From an uncultured Clostridia bacterium (GTDB lineage Bacteria > Bacillota > Clostridia > Oscillospirales > Ruminococcaceae): a stretch of DNA of 5,835 nucleotides. This document shows, one piece after another, positions 3,408-5,835 of the stretch (position 1 is its first letter; each line of letters opens with the position of its first letter). Made by a program: the position numbers and the translations under genes. The notes beneath the pieces are model-generated. The model searched no databases. It saw nothing but the letters and a program-made list of their open reading frames with translations, and had not been told where the DNA came from. The stretch spans positions 1 through 5,835 of the forward strand of contig CAMWRN010000170.1 in the NCBI GenBank assembly GCA_947176675.1, read 5' to 3'.

Positions 3408-5087
3408 TCACGCTTTCTGTTTATTAGTTGTACTTTGAATTTTCTCGGTTACAGCACCGTCTGACAAGATATAAACCTTATCGCAAATTTCAATCGTTGA
3501 TGTGTCGTGGGTTGCGATAATACAAATATTATCTTCGGCTAATTTTTTTACAGCAGCTTGGAATTTCATAATTGAATCTTTGTCAAGATTTGCTGTAGGT
3601 TCGTCAAAAATAAATATTTTGCTTTTCTTGTATATCGCGCGAGCAATGGCAATTCGCTGTGCCTGACCGCTTGATACCGTATTTCCGTCCTCGCCAAGTA
3701 TTGTGTCAAATCCGTTTGGCATTGAGTTTATAAAATCCAGTATATTTGCTTTTGAAGCTGCGTCCTGCATTTGATTTTCTATCGCACTTTCTTCCGACAT
3801 TATGATATTCTCGGCAACACTTCCCGAAAATAAATAATCGTTCGGCGGCACATAAGCAACTTGTGTTATAATGTCATTTCTCGATAGAGTTCCCAAATCA
3901 TGCTTTAATGTGACCGAACCGTTTGACGGTTCATATAATCCCATTAATAATTTAAGCAACGTACTTTTGCCGCTGCCGCTTTTGCCGATAATGCCTGTTA
4001 CATCACCTTTTGAAAATGACAGGTCAATTTTATTCAAAATATTTTCTTCCTGCGTATATGCAAAACTTAAATTTTCTGCACAAAGCTTGTAAGCATTTAT
4101 AGGCGCAAGTTTATTATTTATTTGCTCCAAGGGCAGTTCATAAATTTCACCTATTCTTTCCGAAGAAGCTGTTGCTTGTCCGATTTGTGCAACAGCGGCA
4201 GGGAACTTTGTAAGCGGAGTTATTATGTAGTTCAAAAGCTGAACGATCATTATCAAACTTCCTACAGTAGTTTCGCCGTTCAGAACAAAATACGAACCAA
4301 GTCCAAGCGTGACCAACGACATAACGTTTCCCGAAAGCGTTCCGACAAACATTGCAAAGCCTTCCCACGCTCCTAAAATCATACCGCTTTTTAATTTGTT
4401 TTTGTACGCCGCTTTCATCTTTTCAGTAATTTTTGCCTGCATTGAATATGCTTTTATCAGTACGATTTTATTAAGATTTTCCTGAATTATACTTCGATTG
4501 ATTTCATCATAATTTTTATCGACGGCACTAACTTTTTGAATTTGCGGCGTTAATGCTCCCATAAGGGACATCATCAACGGTGTAAGAATTATAAGAATAA
4601 CAGCAATTTTCCAATTAAGAAAAAACAATGCCGCAACCGCAAATAAAGCAGAAGCCAGTCCGCCGATTATATTATCCGCAATGGTTATGTAACACGAGCC
4701 TATCGCTTGAATATCCGCTGTCAGCCTTGTCAAAAGTTCACCGCTGTGCTGTTTTGAAATATCAATCATACGCCTTGATATGATAACGTTCATAAGTTCA
4801 GTCCGCAAATTATTTTCGTTTGTACCATAAATATTTTTTGCCAGAACGGAGTTTATCATCATTACTGCGCCGCCTGCGATTATTGCTGCAATGCTGTATA
4901 AAGCTATATTAAGCAAAGACCTGTCGCTGCTGCCAACCGCAACATCAATAAAAAGCTTCATAAAATATGCGAACAATAGTTGTATTATCGGAATACACAA
5001 TGCAAGGAGCGCATAAATAATCATTTGCAATCGGCATTTTTTAGTTTTTTGTAAAATCCATTTCAGTCCATATTTTTTGTTTGCCAT
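3408..5087 (-). CDS. Half-size ABC exporter (membrane domain fused to ATPase)
   Basis: A 559-residue type IV ABC half-transporter of normal length that would export a substrate across the cell membrane after dimerizing; the substrate is unknown. The membrane domain (about 1-310) has hydrophobic segments near 20-46, 58-80, 138-157, 160-178, 245-268 and 275-291. The ATPase domain has Walker A GKSGSGKST (368-376), Walker B IFIFDEP (491-497) with Glu496, D-loop ANLD (499-502) and switch His527. Two motifs deviate: the Q-loop reads YVPPNDYLFSG, with Pro415 where Gln is expected, and the signature is VSSGQ (471-475) instead of LSGGQ. AGGAGGG lies 6 nt before ATG 5087. It follows the TetR gene by 20 nt, suggesting an efflux pump under that repressor. 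No partner half-transporter is present in the window. Confidence 0.92.
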   Translation of the reverse strand: MANKKYGLKWILQKTKKCRLQMIIYALLALCIPIIQLLFAYFMKLFIDVAVGSSDRSLLNIALYSIAAIIAGGAVMMINSVLAKNIYGTNENNLRTELMNVIISRRMIDISKQHSGELLTRLTADIQAIGSCYITIADNIIGGLASALFAVAALFFLNWKIAVILIILTPLMMSLMGALTPQIQKVSAVDKNYDEINRSIIQENLNKIVLIKAYSMQAKITEKMKAAYKNKLKSGMILGAWEGFAMFVGTLSGNVMSLVTLGLGSYFVLNGETTVGSLIMIVQLLNYIITPLTKFPAAVAQIGQATASSERIGEIYELPLEQINNKLAPINAYKLCAENLSFAYTQEENILNKIDLSFSKGDVTGIIGKSGSGKSTLLKLLMGLYEPSNGSVTLKHDLGTLSRNDIITQVAYVPPNDYLFSGSVAENIIMSEESAIENQMQDAASKANILDFINSMPNGFDTILGEDGNTVSSGQAQRIAIARAIYKKSKIFIFDEPTANLDKDSIMKFQAAVKKLAEDNICIIATHDTSTIEICDKVYILSDGAVTEKIQSTTNKQKA

Positions 5088-5107
5088 TGAAAACCCTCCT
5101 ATAAAAA

Positions 5108-5749
5108 TTATTTTGGTGAAATGTCATTTATAAATTTTTCCGCACTACTTTTCAGTTCATCATCTTCCAAAAGTGGTAGTCCCGCTTTCGCAAGCATATC
5201 AATTATGAAATTGAATTTGTGGCTAATTTCTTCGGCAGTCGCAGGAAAAATCGACGACATAAGCCAAAAATTTATTAGTGGCAGCAATTCTGAAAGCTCT
5301 TTTGCGTATTCGGTGTAGATTGAACCGTCCCGTCTGCCTTCCTCTAATAATTCAAGCCATAATGGTGTCAGAAACTTTCTATTCGCTTCAAGCGAAGTAG
5401 CTAAAATATGCGGGTCTTTCAATATAGGAATAGCTTGTACATTAATGTTATTGCGCTCTGTGTCAGCCTGATTAATTTTCAGTAGTTCCCTAATTTTTTG
5501 CAATCCATTCAGATCTGTACGATTACGTACTTTCTCAAATGGATTGTTCTCAAAAAACATTCGGTCGCCCAAAGCCTGCATGATTTCTTCCTTGGACTTA
5601 AAGTGATGATAGATTGCCCCCTTTGAAAGACCACATTTTTCCATAATATCCTGCATTGTTGCTGTGTCAAATCCCTTTTGGGCAAACACTTCTCCTGCTG
5701 CTTTCAGGATTTTTTCCTTGGACAGCGTGGATTTTTCTTCTTGCTTCAC
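5108..5749 (-). CDS. TetR/AcrR family transcriptional repressor
   Basis: A 213-residue protein of typical family length. The N-terminal DNA-binding domain is clear: ILKAAGEVFAQKGFDTATM (14-32) leads into the helix-turn-helix MQDIMEKCGLSKGAIYHHF (about 32-50) and the following SKEEI. The C-terminal part (about 70-213) would be the helical ligand-binding and dimer domain, which is variable and does not reveal the inducer. The GTG at 5749 is chosen because AGGAGG lies about 8 nt upstream and the product then has the usual short basic or acidic lead before the first helix. It is the first gene of the operon with the ABC exporter, and a large palindrome overlaps the promoter, so it probably represses itself and the exporter until a compound binds. 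Confidence 0.93.
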   Translation of the reverse strand: MKQEEKSTLSKEKILKAAGEVFAQKGFDTATMQDIMEKCGLSKGAIYHHFKSKEEIMQALGDRMFFENNPFEKVRNRTDLNGLQKIRELLKINQADTERNNINVQAIPILKDPHILATSLEANRKFLTPLWLELLEEGRRDGSIYTEYAKELSELLPLINFWLMSSIFPATAEEISHKFNFIIDMLAKAGLPLLEDDELKSSAEKFINDISPK

Positions 5750-5767
5750 AAACTTCTCCTCCTTTTA

Positions 5768-5810
5768 AGTATAATAAAACAAACCGACTAATGGTTTGTT
5801 TTATTATACT
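5768..5810. promoter_or_regulatory. TetR-type operator: perfect 18-bp inverted repeat
   Basis: Positions 5768-5785 are the exact reverse complement of 5793-5810, with a 7-bp centre (GACTAAT). The core reads AAACAAACC-N7-GGTTTGTTT, close in form to operators of AcrR/QacR-like regulators. One arm contains the -10 box and the other lies just after the predicted transcription start, so a bound dimer would block RNA polymerase. A further copy of the half-site GGTTTGT lies at 5822-5828 over the -35 box. Confidence 0.85.
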
Positions 5811-5831
5811 ATATATTTTTAGGTTTGTCAA
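5803..5831 (-). promoter_or_regulatory. Consensus sigma-A promoter of the efflux operon
   Basis: The minus strand has TTGACA at 5831-5826 and TATAAT at 5808-5803, both perfect consensus hexamers separated by exactly 17 bp. Transcription should start near 5796, about 45 nt before the GTG start of the TetR gene. So strong a promoter usually implies tight repression, and an inverted repeat overlaps the -10 box. Confidence 0.92.
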
Positions 5832-5835
5832 GAGT

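Noticed and set aside
4122..4376. Plus- and minus-strand frames inside the ABC gene
   Set aside because: Both are shadows of the well-supported ABC exporter frame, with no start signals.
1..5835. CRISPR array, tRNA, rRNA or toxin-antitoxin pair
   Set aside because: No regularly spaced direct repeats, no tRNA-like or rRNA-like sequence and no recognisable toxin or antitoxin was seen on either strand.

Overview
The window is AT-rich and every supported gene lies on the minus strand. Gene content and style (Tn4451-like mobilization and recombination genes, strong AGGAGG-type ribosome binding sites, an ideal sigma-A promoter, oligo-T terminators) point to a low-GC Gram-positive host, most likely an anaerobic Clostridia-type bacterium. 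That assignment is an inference from family content, not from a database match. The window has two modules, described here in the direction of transcription (high to low coordinates).

Module 1, the putative cargo operon (5835 to about 3171). A consensus promoter (TTGACA, 17 bp, TATAAT) overlaps a perfect 18-bp inverted repeat. It drives a TetR/AcrR-type repressor (5749-5108), a half-size ABC exporter (5087-3408) and a small zinc-ribbon protein with a Cys-rich KTR domain (3402-3217). The layout suggests a self-repressed, inducible efflux operon. A terminator begins inside the last codons of the KTR gene, and further hairpins follow down to about 2925.

Module 2, mobilization and integration (2846 to 1, running off the left edge). 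It starts with a sigma-factor-like HTH protein and its terminator. Next come a MOBQ-type MobA/MobL relaxase, a RSF1010/pTF1-like oriT, a DUF3847 coiled-coil protein, a TnpW-like small protein, and the N-terminus of a large serine recombinase behind its own promoter with a flanking palindrome. This is the usual content of a Tn4451-like integrative mobilizable element that needs a helper conjugation machine. Neither element end is visible, so I cannot show directly that module 1 is cargo, though Cys-rich KTR proteins are common in such elements.

The most notable observations are a relaxase whose family-typical start codon reads ATA instead of ATG, an oriT whose nic core is mirrored across the hairpin and lies downstream of the relaxase gene, a promoter whose -10 box sits between the arms of a perfect palindrome, an ABC subunit with Pro in place of the Q-loop Gln, and a run of stacked terminators between the modules. 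I see no CRISPR array, tRNA or rRNA gene, and no clearly new defence system.
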